Source: Branchiostoma floridae
Lineage: Eukaryota; Chordata; Leptocardii; Amphioxiformes; Branchiostomatidae
Reading direction: 5' to 3'
Length of the DNA stretch: 64,000 nucleotides
Assembly: GCF_000003815.2 (NCBI RefSeq)
Contig: NC_049997.1
Location: 7,598,707-7,662,706, forward strand
The notes below the pieces were generated by a model that saw only the letters and a list, made by a program, of their open reading frames with translations, was not told where the DNA came from and ran no database searches. Each line of letters begins with the position of its first letter. Position 1 is the stretch's first letter. A program made the translations under genes and the position numbers. This document shows, piece after piece, positions 11,101 through 22,129 of this stretch.

Positions 11101-13617
11101 GGTTGCCCTCCGCGGCCCACTGTTTGTCGAACTTTGAATGAAGAGAAGAGTCGCTGTTTGTCCGGTAGAGGACGCTCATGAAATCTCCCCTTTGGCCGTT
11201 TGCTTTGATGCCATCGTAAAAGCTTTTCAGGCCTGGAGTCTGGCAAACAAAACGTTTAATGATGTCGCCATGCACATGTAAAGTACATCAAGGCATGAAG
11301 CAAAGAGTAAAATACAGTTATAGGTCAATTTGAGACATGGTTAGAGGGAAACTGAACCGTTTGAGGACATCAACAAATTATTTCATGTCAATCAAGCCAT
11401 GGTAAAATAGACACACATCGATGCATACTCTTAATTCCCCTGTCACATTACCCACGATCTTTGGGCGTATAGATGGAAGAGCGGCCATATTTAAGATCGA
11501 CAAAGGGTTGCGCTTATTTTTCACAGGAAAACCGTCCCTGTCACATATAAGCCATACTTTGTACCTTGTACAATTGTTGTGCAATAAAGTTATTATTATA
11601 AGTGAGGCTCGGGCGATTGCGGCAGATTCGTCGTCCGATTGATTTTCGCCAAATGTGACAGGGGTATAAGAACACCGGAAACCCATCTGAATGCCCTATG
11701 CCAAAACAGTAAGTTGGCATGATATAAAAAAAAATGCTGTACAATAGCCCTCACCACTTTGAATAATTCTTCACCCGGGATTTCCTGAGACATGGCCGAG
11801 CTGTTATAGTTCAGTATGCAGTCCAGTGTGATGACACCGGACCACTGGGTGGGATCTATTTTCTGGTGTTCAATGTATGGTTGGATGACGTAGTTGTTGA
11901 ATTCTTTGCTTCCACAGGACCCTTCTGCGCATGCTCCATCTTTCCCTGGGCAGGGACATGGATGGCAAAGATAAAACGTCAAGCAGACATTTTCTATAAG
12001 GTATTTTCACGTGAAATCGTACTAGCATCGTTACTAAAATGTCTAAAAGATTAGAAGTTAAGCCACAACGTTAACAAGCGTTATTTTCTATTCGCAAGTA
12101 CAAGTAGCTAGCATGACTACAAAAACTACTCTGACTACACTTGGTCCCTCTCCGGCGATATCGTGATGTCATACACGGCCTGGGAGAAGGTGTAACAACG
12201 GGCCCCCGCGGCCAGCTGTTTTTGGCGGCGATCAGTTCGGGATGGCTTACATGGAAACTACGCCAAAAAAGAGCCTAATTTACTGAGACGTTTTGTTTCT
12301 TACGGTCAAATTTAAGGGCTAAGATGAGGCATTCTTTAATCAAAATGTAACATCTCACCACCAGATCTATGTGCAAAGTCGAATATGGCAAAGAAGATGG
12401 TGTTGTCTTGTATGCAGGTTTCTGATGTGATGAGTCGAGCTGCCTCCAGCACCGCGGCCATGCCTGACCCGTTGTCGTCTCGTCCAGGCCTGTTCTTATC
12501 CGTGTCCAGGTCAGCCGTTAGACAGATGGGCCTGTCCAGTCCCGTGCCTGTGTTCCTTCCCGGCCACATGGCGAAGATGTTTGTGCCTGTGTACTGGTGG
12601 AGAGACCGTAAAGTCAGTACACATCAGGCTGATCTTTTCATCTACAAAAGGGTATGTTGAAATGGGGAAGTTTTGGAGTGACCTTCCTCAGATCAATTTC
12701 TTCATACATCTGGGAAGCTTGATTTAAACACGCGTACGGAGTAACAACTCAACAGCTTACATATGCACATAATGAATGAAATATTTGTGTTTTGCATTCA
12801 TGCCTCGACGAGCTAGGTACAGGTCGTAAATAGCATACTGTAACAAGCATCAACAGAAAACAAAAATACACGACTTAACTATACAAAGGCATTATACTAA
12901 GCTAATAGAATAATCAACATTTCTCGCTTTATAATGAAATTTTCCCCACACAAAGTATTAAGGAGCTTTTCTGCTCTTCTGGGGTCAAATTTAAGAACAC
13001 GTGAAATTGTGTTTCATTTGCAGGCCACAAGAGTATGAGAATGATGGGTCATGCAAAGGATACGGAAAGTAGAGCAATCCAAATACCTTGTTCTCTCCCT
13101 GAAAGTTCCACTCCCAGGTTATCAGTCCATAGCTGCGGAAAGTGTCGCTCACAAACTTGGCCGCAGCTGTCTTCCCAGCCGGGTTGGTCACGTGATGACG
13201 GTTGGTGCTAAAATGGTCTTCCAGGAGTTTCCTCAGGTTGTTGACGTCACTCTTCTGGCAGGCGACTTCCGTTGTTGCTAGGCAACAGGAAAATAAGGCG
13301 CTTTTAGATGTTACGTATTTGTTCCTTTGATGTCACAGTAATGATGTCTAAATTCCATTGATACACCTATGTAGTAGTAGTGGTAGTAGTGGTTTATTTT
13401 TTCTCTTTTAAGAATTTCACAGATTTCGCAATGAATATTGAACTTGGAGTACAATTGGATTGATTAGGTTGTTTGTATCCAAATAATTGTCCGTTACCTT
13501 AATTTTAAAAATGTATAGAGCTATCCACATTCTGAACCTAAGAGTATGATAACGGATGGAAATTGACTAACCTGTCATTAATATAGCAACTGCAGTGGTT
13601 AACAACTTTAACGTCAT
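8153..13617 (-). CDS. M28-like type I membrane protein, copy 1 (538 aa; Glu-Glu pair replaced)
   Basis: Coding exons in transcript order: 13617-13572, 13277-13087, 12593-12359, 11945-11755, 11239-11084, 10758-10608, 10371-10219, 9838-9668, 9241-9144, 8813-8708, 8458-8365 and 8177-8153 (TAA). All splice phases agree. Layout: signal peptide (residues 1-~18), M28-like domain (~25-330), a beta-rich region (~375-470), one membrane helix (~506-529) and a short basic tail ending RRRGYEGV. The M28 hallmark GRDDNGSG lies at 116-123 and a conserved ITLD at 196-199. Where co-catalytic M28 enzymes have AHxD this protein has ADLD (106-109). Where they have the catalytic and metal-binding Glu-Glu pair it has Ala-His (153-154). 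The usual last ligand His before the F-W-E segment (~308) is also absent. Catalytic activity is therefore unlikely (inference). It pairs with copy 2 at 22717-37631. No frameshift or internal stop was seen. Confidence 0.88.
9999..10035. repeat. (CA)n microsatellite
   Basis: A short CA array with a GCGCG interruption lies in an intron of M28-like copy 1, between exons 9668-9838 and 10219-10371. Confidence 0.85.
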
Positions 13618-13673
13618 CCTTTTGCTCCACTCGTTCCACAGTCGTTTGCTGGTGTCCACAGGGTGCTCTGATC
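13618..13673 (-). other. 5' UTR part of exon 2, M28-like copy 1
   Basis: Upstream of the ATG (13615-13617) the exon extends to an acceptor at 13674-13675 (minus strand ctctgtgtag). The segment is clearly homologous to 37632-37675 of copy 2 (CGACTGTGGAACGA shared). This implies splicing from the non-coding first exon near 14887-14990. Confidence 0.6.
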
Positions 13674-13920
13674 CTACACAGAGATAAGTGTTTTAGACAA
13701 CTAGCTAATGTATAGGTGTGTATATAGGTGCCTTGCATCTGACTGACAGTGGTAGTATCTGGTGGATACTAGTTTGTCGACTACCTAATTTACGAGTCTA
13801 TCAACTCGTGTGTTTACAAAGTTACCGCAAACAGCGGAACGTTACGTACACCATTGCTGTTGATACACTTCACGACAACACAAATTTAACATCTTTTTAT
13901 CTCAACAACTTGTGGAGAGC

Positions 13921-14044
13921 TAGCCTGGTATCCAGCCGTATATAGTTCCCGAGTCTCTTCTCTCCTCTTCACAATTTGTGAAGAGGAGAGAGGAGACTCG
14001 GGAACTATATGGGTCCTATATTACGGCTGGATACGGCCAGGCTA
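13921..14044. repeat. foldback MITE with 9-bp target-site duplication
   Basis: A near-perfect hairpin: TAGCCTGG...TTCACAA on the left is matched by the inverted TTGTGAAG...CCAGGCTA on the right, with about 13 bp missing from the left arm. Direct repeats GTGGAGAGC lie immediately outside at 13912-13920 and 14045-14053. A 9-bp duplication suits Mutator-like or related DNA transposons. It sits in the first intron of M28-like copy 1. Confidence 0.85.
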
Positions 14045-14053
14045 GTGGAGAGC

Positions 14054-14880
14054 GGCAGGCGAATGTTCCAGAAGGTCAAAGTTCAATGACCGAGCCACAT
14101 CCCAGGTCACATACCTGGTACGTGGAGAAAGTCCCGCCCTTCTACACTGAAAGATGTTCCAAAAAATGTACAGACGTGTGGAAATTCGAAGCTAATTCAG
14201 AATCTTAAAATGGAAAGCACTAAAAGATATCTCAGACATAAAATATCCACTTAGATAGTCTATCTGAAATGTGCGTTTCAAAATGCGCGTACCAAAATAT
14301 TTCACAGATAGACACGTGAGACTGGAGACAAAGGGCATGCAAACGTCTTCTGTAGAATGATTAAAGGGTTAAGATAAGCAAGCTTGGCATATATTTGTAC
14401 ACCTGTTTAACATTTAAAGGATGTTGTTTTTTGTGAATAAGGCATCTTGATTGTACCTTTGTGTGCTTGTGTGCAACAAGTTGTGCTTTCTCCTGTCATT
14501 TTGATCGTTACCTTTTACGTTCGACAAGCATCAATTTCAGAGTCTAAGCTATGGAGGGCGCTGAATAGCGATAACAATTGCCAATTGTAAAGTGATATCC
14601 TGAGTTTGATGATGTTTTCCTAACTGATCACAATAAAGACATTGCCAAGTAAATGACCAGCTATAACAGTTACTGTAGATGACACCACATCACTTTACAC
14701 GAGTAAACCCGACTGATGACTGAATGACGCAAACAAATATAATTCAAAATGGCGGGGTGGTAGGACGTCTTCGTCATCGCTGACTATAATAATGTGTTTG
14801 ATAACTTGTTACTGAAACAGTTGATGGCATTGCACAACCCACAGTGTACACCATGATGTTCGCCGTCTAACTAGTGATGT
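14054..14880. other. first-intron sequence of M28-like copy 1
   Basis: No exon is visible. The stretch 14690-14870 aligns by eye with 18000-18215 and with 39040-39245 (shared patches include tcaaaatggcgg and aatgtgtttgataa). It is therefore part of the duplicated 5' region, not unique DNA. Confidence 0.5.
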
Positions 14881-14886
14881 ACTCAC

Positions 14887-14990
14887 CTTTTGGAATACTA
14901 GAAGTCTCTTCGACACGTCAAGAATGCACGTAGCTTCAGAGTATGAGAGATGTGTCGTTTCGTGGGGGTGTTTTCTTCTAGCCAGACCCA
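14887..14990 (-). promoter_or_regulatory. putative non-coding first exon and core promoter, M28-like copy 1
   Basis: On the minus strand the block ends in a consensus donor (gtgagtacatcac; plus strand gatgtactcac at 14875-14886). The same block with the same donor recurs at 20995 and 39257. The transcription start is not visible; homology fades near 14990-15010. The role as first exon is inferred from the shared donor and the position upstream of two intact genes. Confidence 0.55.
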
Positions 14991-15038
14991 GGAAAGTAGG
15001 TCATTTTATCTTAGAGGTTAATAACACATTGGTCAAAC

Positions 15039-15057
15039 AGTGGCCAAAGGTCTTTCT
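15039..15057. promoter_or_regulatory. conserved DR1-like motif upstream of M28-like copy 1
   Basis: CAGTGGCCAAAGGTCTTTCT is conserved at the matching position near the relic (21579) and upstream of copy 2 (39379-39485). TGGCCA-A-AGGTCT resembles a one-base-spaced direct repeat of nuclear-receptor half-sites (HNF4/RXR type). The sequence conservation is seen; the binding protein is inferred. Confidence 0.45.
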
Positions 15058-15172
15058 TTTTTTATCGTGTCAACGATGATTCTTCTCTTAGTGATCAGGC
15101 AACGCCCCGTTTCAATTTTATTCTAATTTTTAGCTCGAGCTCATTGTTAAGCACGTATCTAACCGCACATAC

Positions 15173-16114
15173 AACTAGAGTTCCACGAACACATACCTTT
15201 GCCAAATAACAAGGTTTGTTATGTAGAATGATGTCTGTAGACAAATGCGTTACTCATTTCATTTTCTTTATAATCATATGCTTGGAGTTGGTTTATAAAA
15301 TTTCAACATTGATTATGCAAATTAGATCCCAAGTTACCATTAATCGATATCAAATTGTATCAAGTATTACTTAAGCTATCAGCATACCAAAAATCATGAT
15401 GATCCTTTGATCCATTCTTGACTTATTCTCTTTCAGTCTTTAATAAAATACACCCCTTACTCTCTTCCCTCTTTCTCAGTTACATATGTGACAACTTTGA
15501 TGAAAGTACTATAATGAAATGCAGTGGGGGGTTTTGTACTTTTCCTAATTGATTATGCAAATTAGCTGTTGATTTGCATAATTGGTATCTCATTATGTAG
15601 GTCTTCACTTACGCTACCTAAATACCAAAAAACATGATGATCCGTCAACATGTTCATATTTTCTCATTAATAATGCAAATGAGGTCATCATTTGCATAAT
15701 TGATATCTATAGCCATTTCTCTCCTTCCCAGCTACATATGTGACAAGTTTGAAAGTCCTATCATGGAATGCTGTGGATTTATAAATTTTCCTAATTAATT
15801 ATGCAAATGAGCTGTTGATGTGCATAATTAGTATCCCATTATGTAAGTCATCACTCATTCTATCTACATACCAAAGATCATGACGATCCGTCAACAAGTT
15901 GTAGAGTTATTTCGTCCAAAGTTGAGTTTCTGCTGCAGTACCTTAGCAAGCCGCTAGGGGGTCCATTATCAAACTTGACCTTTGTTTCCCGATCCCTACC
16001 CACCTACCAAATATCATCAGGATCCATCCCAGGCTTCTCGAGTTATGCTGTTAACACACACACAGACACACAAACACATCCAAAACCTAACCTTAGCCAT
16101 TCTGGCAAAGGTAA
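15173..16114. repeat. interspersed repeat family R1, copy A
   Basis: It begins AACTAGAGTTCCACGAACAC and ends TTCTGGCAAAGGTAA. A near full-length relative lies at 18345-19436 and a partial one at 17265-17880. The interior repeats a motif of the type AATTATGCAAATTAG several times, plus CTACATATGTGACAA. The last ~200 bp contain GCCGCTAGGGGG and a (CACA)n stretch. CCTTTGCCA near the start and TGGCAAAGG at the end are short inverted ends. No coding capacity. Confidence 0.8.
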
Positions 16115-16770
16115 AATTGTCGCAGTGGTTTTAGTCTATTGTCCAGGTTTGTGCGGCAACCCCTCAGCTCCAAAACCATAACTCCACAAATGTGCATTTT
16201 AGTTGTATGAAACTGTTCAGAAGTCACCCTCAAGCTTAAAGCATCGAGAAACAAGTACCATTTCCACCACCCTGTCACAATTGCAAGGGGGTAGGCACTA
16301 CTTCTAAATTTGCACAAAGCCCACCATACCACATATTTATCTAGAAAATTTTATGTAATATTCCCTGGAGAATCCCTTCTTTACTTTTTTGTAGACAGTC
16401 AATGAAAACATGTCTGTATATATATATCTTTCAACCACATTTTCAACAATGTACATTATGTACTTATTGTCTAACTGTGAATTCAGACATCCATAGAAAA
16501 AAGTAACCGATATTGTTTCAAATTTCCCTTACGCCTTGTAACCTGAATTCCTTACAGCTGTTCATCAGTTCATATTCAATTTGATGACAGAGTGATAACA
16601 CGCCTACTCACAATAGGGGATGTGTTAAAAAGTCTGAATGTTTGAAGTGTAGCCACAACTTGACTGTACATTAGATATATGTAAGTCAATTGGGAACAAT
16701 GTCCCAAGCTCTGCTCTACTACCTCATGTTCCTTGTATCTCTATGTACACCCAAAAGATTTTCCACAAAA

Positions 16771-17000
16771 TCACCTCCGTGTAATTTCTGCTGGGCAATT
16801 GTCTTCTGAATTAGCTCTGCCCCAAATCTCACAACCATATGATATAAAAGGTAAGATACATGTTCTACATAGTTCAAACTGACTCTTTGGAGACAGACTT
16901 GAATGCATGAAGGCTTTGAGACTGAAAATGGCTTTTAAAAGACTACTGCAAGGACAGCTCAAATTGAGACCATGAAGTGAAAAGAGAGATGACAGTGTAC
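16771..17000 (-). pseudogene. decayed LINE reverse-transcriptase fragment
   Basis: The minus-strand frame reads LKAIFSLKAFMHSS, then an ISYGCEIWG block. This matches the conserved region just after the RT core of CR1/L2-type LINEs (Pil-Yg-EiWG). The flanking 16130-16770 is probably more of the same element, too decayed to align by eye. Not a host gene. Confidence 0.65.
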
Positions 17001-17264
17001 CTTGACCTCTCAAACTCAAAGGAAGGAGAAGAATACAGACTAAGACCGTTGTTATGTACATAAGCCCATCATTTTGGCTTGCCAAGTTGATCATATGGCC
17101 TAAGGGTCAACTAACACATTTGCAAGGTCTGACCTTTACACCTCTGAAATATCAGGTTGCTCACAGTACTGACTGATCATAGGCCAGTCCATTATTCATG
17201 GACCAGGAACCCCTCAACTGTGCTGACAGCTGCTAAGGTGGAGTGGGGTTGTACTGACAGAAGT

Positions 17265-17880
17265 TTTCGACAAGAATGCCCCTGCTATCCCTACACTAGC
17301 CGCTAGGGGGCCCAAACTTATGTCACTAACTCCTGAGCACAACAGCTATCTAACACCCGAAACTCGTGGCCATACCATGTTCAGAAGATGGAAAAACACA
17401 CCCGGAAGTTGCGCTGCAGTACCAAGGGAAGCCGCTAGGGCACCCATTATCGAACTCCCCCTTCGTTTCGCAGACCCCTACCCACCCACCAAATACCAGC
17501 TGCATCCGTCAAAGTCTTCTCGAGTTATGCTGTCCGCAGACAAAAGTTTGCAATTAAACCGGCGCCTGCACTTCCATGAAAGCCGCTAGGGGGCCCAAAC
17601 TCGCAGCAATCACTCCCTGCTTTAAGGGCTCCCTAACGCTCAAAAATCACGACCGCAGCATGTCCGGAACGCGAGATATCAAGCATGCAGGTCCTGCTGC
17701 AGTACCTTAGCAAGCCGCTAGGAGGCCCATTATCGAACTCGACCTTCGTCTTCCACACCCCTACCCACCCACCAAATATCAGCTGCATCCATCGAAGTCC
17801 TCTCGAGTTATGCTGCTCACAAACGGGGAGAACCACACCACCAAACCGAAAACATAACCTTAGCCATTCTGGCAAAGGTA
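17265..17880. repeat. interspersed repeat family R1, partial copy C
   Basis: It contains three GCCGCTAGG(G) blocks separated by ~200 bp, the segment CCTACCCACC(C/T)ACCAAATA twice, and ends TTCTGGCAAAGGTA exactly as copies A and B do. The 5' two thirds of the family are missing. Confidence 0.75.
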
Positions 17881-17999
17881 ATAAGTTCTTGGCCTCGCCA
17901 TTGAAAAATTTGACACCTTATTATTACCATGTAATCATTGGAGTGGCCTGACTATGTGGATTTGGTACTGCTTTATTCGTTACTTAGTACACCCCTGCC

Positions 18000-18215
18000 C
18001 CTAGGGACACCATACCATGTGAATTTAGTCACAAGAAATACTCGCTCCTGATTGGCTGAGGAAAGATGGTCATGTTCTAATAATGCGAACAACTATTTCA
18101 AAATGGCAGAGTGGCACCTCTTCGCCATCACTGATTAGAAGAATGTGTTTGATAAATGCTCACAGCAATTTCTCTTGATGCACTTACGCAAACTACAGTA
18201 TACAGCAGGTTGTCT
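18000..18215 (-). pseudogene. orphan copy of M28 first-intron sequence
   Basis: Patchy similarity to 14690-14870 and 39040-39245 (tttcaaaatggc, cttcgccatcactgatta, aatgtgtttgataa). With the first-exon relic at 20995 it forms the 5' end of a third gene copy. Insertions at 18226-20960 separate the two parts. No M28 coding exon is found anywhere between 15000 and 22700. Confidence 0.5.
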
Positions 18216-18225
18216 ACAGCTAAAC

Positions 18226-20960
18226 GAATGAATGAATGAATGAATGAATTTTATTGCTCAACAATCGCACAGGGTACAATGTATGGCAACCAATCACAAC
18301 TAATAGCTATACAGACAGTAGCACTAAGAGGCTACATACAAAACTAGAGTTCCACGAACACATACCTTTGCCAAATAAACCAGGTTTGTTATGTAGAATG
18401 ATGTCTGTAGACAAATGCGTTACTCATTTCATTTTCTTTATAATTAAATGCTTGGAGTTGGTTTATAAAATTTCGGCATTTATTATGCAAATTAGATCCC
18501 AATTTACAATTAATTGATATCAAATTGTATCAAGCATTACTTAAGCTATCAGCATACCAAAAATCATGATGATCCTTTGATCCATTCTTGACTTATTCTC
18601 TTTCAAAGTCTTTAAATACACCTCTTACTCTCTTCCCTCTTTCTCAGTTACATATGTGACAACTTTGATGAAAGTACTATAATGGAATGCAGTGGATTTA
18701 TGAACTTTTCCTAATCAATTATGCAAATTAGCTGTTAACTTGCATAATAAGTATCACATTATATAAGTCTTCATTTAGGCTATCTACATGCCGAAAATCA
18801 TGACGATCCGTCAACACGTTAATATTTTCTCATTAATTATGCAAATGAGGTCATCATTTGCATAATTGATATCTGTCGACATTTCTCTCCTTCCCAGCTA
18901 CATATGTGACAAGTTTGAAAGTCCTATCATGGAATGTAGTGGATTTATAATTTTTCCTCATTAATTATGCAAATTAGCTGCTGATTTGCATAATTAGTAT
19001 ACCATTATGTAAGTCATCACTCATTCTATCTACATACCAAAAATCATGACGATTCGTCAACACGTTGTAGAGTTATTCTCATCCAAAGTTTGAAAGGAAA
19101 TCGGCGCCTGCAGTTCCAAAAAAGCCGCTAGGGGGCCCAAACTCACAGCACTTACTCTCTGCCTCGAGGGCTATCAACCACTAAAAAATCATGATCACAG
19201 CATGTCCACAACACGAGATATCAAAAATTGAGGTTCTCCTGCAGTACCTTAGCAAGCCGCTAGGGGGCCCATTATCGAACTTGACCTTCGTTTTCCCGAC
19301 CCCTACCCACCTACCAAATATTATCGGGATCCATCCAAGACTTCTTGAGTTATGCTGTTAACAGACAGACAGACACACAGACACACACACAGACTCACAA
19401 GCCCAAAACATAACCTTAGCCATTCTGGCAAAGGTAACAAAACAACAAAACATTATCAATGACAGTACAGTTATGTATAGCAGTACAGTTAAGTATGATT
19501 AATCTAGTCTCGCATTTGGAATACAGTATGAAGAAACTGGCCTACGTAGACGGATATATGAGTTGAACATGAGAGCAATACATGGAAGATATCGTTGTCT
19601 GTACAAGCGAGAGAGATGTGTGTTTTGGTTCTAATATTCTTAAACAATGTTTCTCTCTCTTTACTGTACGTAGGACATTTCATAACAAAGTGGAATTCAT
19701 CTTCTATATTTGCATGACATGTAGGAAACAGTCTCTGAGTGGCTGGTGTGTTTCGGTGACGACCTTTTTCAATTTCTAAACAATGTGCACTTATTCTCAG
19801 TTTTGTAATGCTGTATCTAAATGGTCCATTATGAATTGATTTGAGATATTCTTCCATACCAAAGTGTTTTTTGATTTTCGAATATGTTTTTAGTTTGTTG
19901 GTGCTTTTGAGCTGTTCCCTCCAGCCAGAAAGAAACGTGTCTTTTAGACGGCTCTTTGAATATGTTCCCAAAATGTTTGGCATTAACAGCGGGATTCATA
20001 ACAGAGCCAAACATTTTGGAACCCATGTCTGCATAAGATGTCCTGAACGTGAGTAGCCCAGTCATGTTCTTCTTCGACTGAAGTGTCGTAAGCCTTTTTA
20101 ACAATCCTATCATTTGGTAGAGTATGCAATCTTAGCCAGTATTTAATCAGATGTGTTTGACTGTCAACGAACAGAGGAAATACTCCTCTTACGGCGGCAT
20201 TGACAGAGCTTTTCGGTACATGAAGTAAAATTTTGCAGAAATTTAAGAGTACGTATTCTAAGTCAGGTATTTCATATGAGATTTTTGGCTGTTCTATTGT
20301 TATATTCTGGTTCCTGAAGCAGAACAAAGTGTCTGACTGGTATATCACGTTCAGTTTGTCACTGTATTTCTTGAATCGAACAAGAATATAATATGGGACG
20401 AGTATAAATAGGTGAGGCTTCTGATATATTTCCCAGACGAGAGACTCTAAGTATATCAACTTCTGATCCCAATATCGCGCTGAGGACTGTGGCTATAGAT
20501 GTTCTGGTTGTTTCATTTTGACATTCCGGAACCCCTTTGAATATTAGATCTCTGCATTGTGCATTTATTCCTGTGAGCTCACTACAATAAAGTAGGATAG
20601 GTTTAACCAGGCTGTTAAACAGATCAATAGCTAGGGGAATCGCGGGGTTGGAATTAGATGATAAGAAAGATTTCAATTTAAACGAGGCCCGTAATGCTTT
20701 CAATCTTAACTGTTTTATGGCTCGACTAAAAGATCCTGAAGGTGTTATGTCCACTCCTAGGTAAGTATAAAAGTTGGTTATCTCTATAGTTTGACTCTGA
20801 GATATGAAAGGTGAGTGTTTGTCATTGACTGTCCGCCCATGTTTGGAGAAGATCATTACTTTTGTTTTGTTCTTATTGATTGATTGATAATTTCCACAGA
20901 GAGCAAAATTGATCCAATGCACTCAAGCATTCTTTTAGGCCTGATTCTGATTTTGATACA
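18226..20960 (-). mobile_element. 5'-truncated, frameshifted CR1/L2-like LINE with (ATTC)n tail
   Basis: Read on the minus strand from 20960: an RT segment with NKNKTKVMIFSK, YLGVDITPSGSF and VKPILLYCSE blocks, then a C-terminal region with LRISAHCLEIEKGRHRNTP and CPTYSKERETLF. Frame breaks near 20460, 20110 and 19983 show it is dead. The 3' UTR is at 18252-18337 and the tail (plus strand GAATGAATGAATGAAT) at 18226-18251. The element is split by a 1.1-kb repeat at 18345-19436. The family is judged from these motifs only. Confidence 0.8.
18345..19436. repeat. interspersed repeat family R1, copy B, inserted in a LINE
   Basis: Same family as 15173-16114. It is flanked by ACAAAAC at 18338-18344 and 19437-19443, a likely 7-bp target-site duplication, and sits inside the LINE's 3' region. 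Insertion after the LINE is therefore clear. No ORF. Confidence 0.8.
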
Positions 20961-20994
20961 AGTACAAGATCATCAGCCTAAATGATATACTCAC

Positions 20995-21650
20995 TTTATG
21001 GAAAAGCTGAAGTCTCTTCGACCCGCTCAGGATAGAACTTGCTTCAGGGGTCCGAGAGCGGCAGAGATGTGCCCGTTTGGAGGGCGTGTTGTCCGATGAC
21101 TCATTAAAGCTACCTGTGGGCGAAAGAACCTGTAACCATTGTATGGCAAAACCGGTGGAAGACGAAATACATTTTATTTCTAACTGCCTCTCTAACGATC
21201 AGGAAAGAAATGAGTTATTTGAAGAGGCATGCAAATTCCACAAAAATTTCCAAACGCTTACCGACGAAAACAAAACTATAACGCTGTTAACGTCACATAA
21301 CCCACGCATCATAGAAAAAGTGGGACACTTCGTCTTCCACTGCTTCCAGAAAAGAAGTCAAACCCTAAATACGTAGATTGTAGCTCTCAGCAGTCCATAC
21401 CATTGATAGAATAGTCACTCGTTTACACTTGTCACCATTGTTATCTATACCAAAGTATTTCATTTTATACATGTTTATTATATTTTCTGTATGTTTCATG
21501 TTGCAATTAGCCCTCGGGCAAGAACTTGCAAATAAACTTTCATTAAAGTGGCCCATAACGGGCACACATTGTCCAAACAGTGTCCAAAGGTCTTTCTGTT
21601 CTGATCGTGTCAACGATGATTCTTCTCTCCATGAATATCATTAGTCTCTA
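20995..21650 (-). pseudogene. orphan third copy of the M28-like first exon and promoter
   Basis: Starts at the same donor (plus strand atactcac, 20988-20994) and shares GAAGTCTCTTCGAC, GCTTCAG and GAGATGTG with copy 1, and TTTGGAGGGCGTGTT with copy 2. It is interrupted by a LINE insertion (21110-21540) and then continues with CCAAAGGTCTTTCT and TGTCAACGATGATTCTTCTCT as in 15042-15088. No coding exons follow, so it is a relic promoter or a lone 5' end. Confidence 0.65.
21110..21540 (+). mobile_element. LINE 3'-end insertion with perfect 8-bp TSD
   Basis: Direct repeats CATTAAAG at 21102-21109 and 21541-21548 bracket it. The plus-strand frame encodes a LINE C-terminus (CNHC...DEIHFISNC zinc-knuckle-like pattern, then ERNELF) ending with a stop at 21374-21376. 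A ~165-bp 3' UTR ends gcaaataaacttt. A related tail occurs at 31490-31772. It interrupts the orphan M28 promoter. Confidence 0.85.
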
Positions 21651-21939
21651 TATTTTAGACAACATTTCTCTGTCTATCTAGTTATTAGGGTTTGATGCAT
21701 CAGCCCATTGTTAAACGTGTCTCTGAGCGCACACTGGTGTTTACAGAATTATGTAAAGATCTTTGTCCTTTCTACAGTCAAACGTATCCTATAGCTAGCG
21801 ACACCATCTTTAAATTTCTATCAAAAGTTTCTGGTTACTATATAGATAGATATATTACTATCAAGGACGAGGAATTTGCAGCTGAGACTGTTACATTTGT
21901 CTACATATTGTTATATACCCCAGTCAAAAGCCACCTATA

Positions 21940-22129
21940 CTGTAAATGCAGAAATGTTCGCGATGGATTAATGTTCGCGGTTTTCGTGGTGACCACTTCA
22001 CCGCGAACTTAAAACCACAGCGAACATTTTTCTATTATGGTATTAGACTGCAGTCTATGGCGTTACCATATAAAGTCATTTTCCCGCTACCGCGAAATTA
22101 AATCCTCGCGAACTTAAATGCATTTACAG
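21940..22129. mobile_element. Tc1/mariner-type MITE, copy 1
   Basis: Termini CTGTAAATGCA and TGCATTTACAG are inverted and flanked by TA on both sides. The interior carries repeated TTCGCG(A/G) and CGCGAA blocks in both orientations. A second copy lies at 53528-53735. Non-coding; the TA duplication and size suit a mariner-like MITE. Confidence 0.85.

Noticed and set aside
19504-20922. Three mid-length minus-strand ORFs as host genes
   Set aside because: They are successive frames of one broken LINE with RT and C-terminal motifs.
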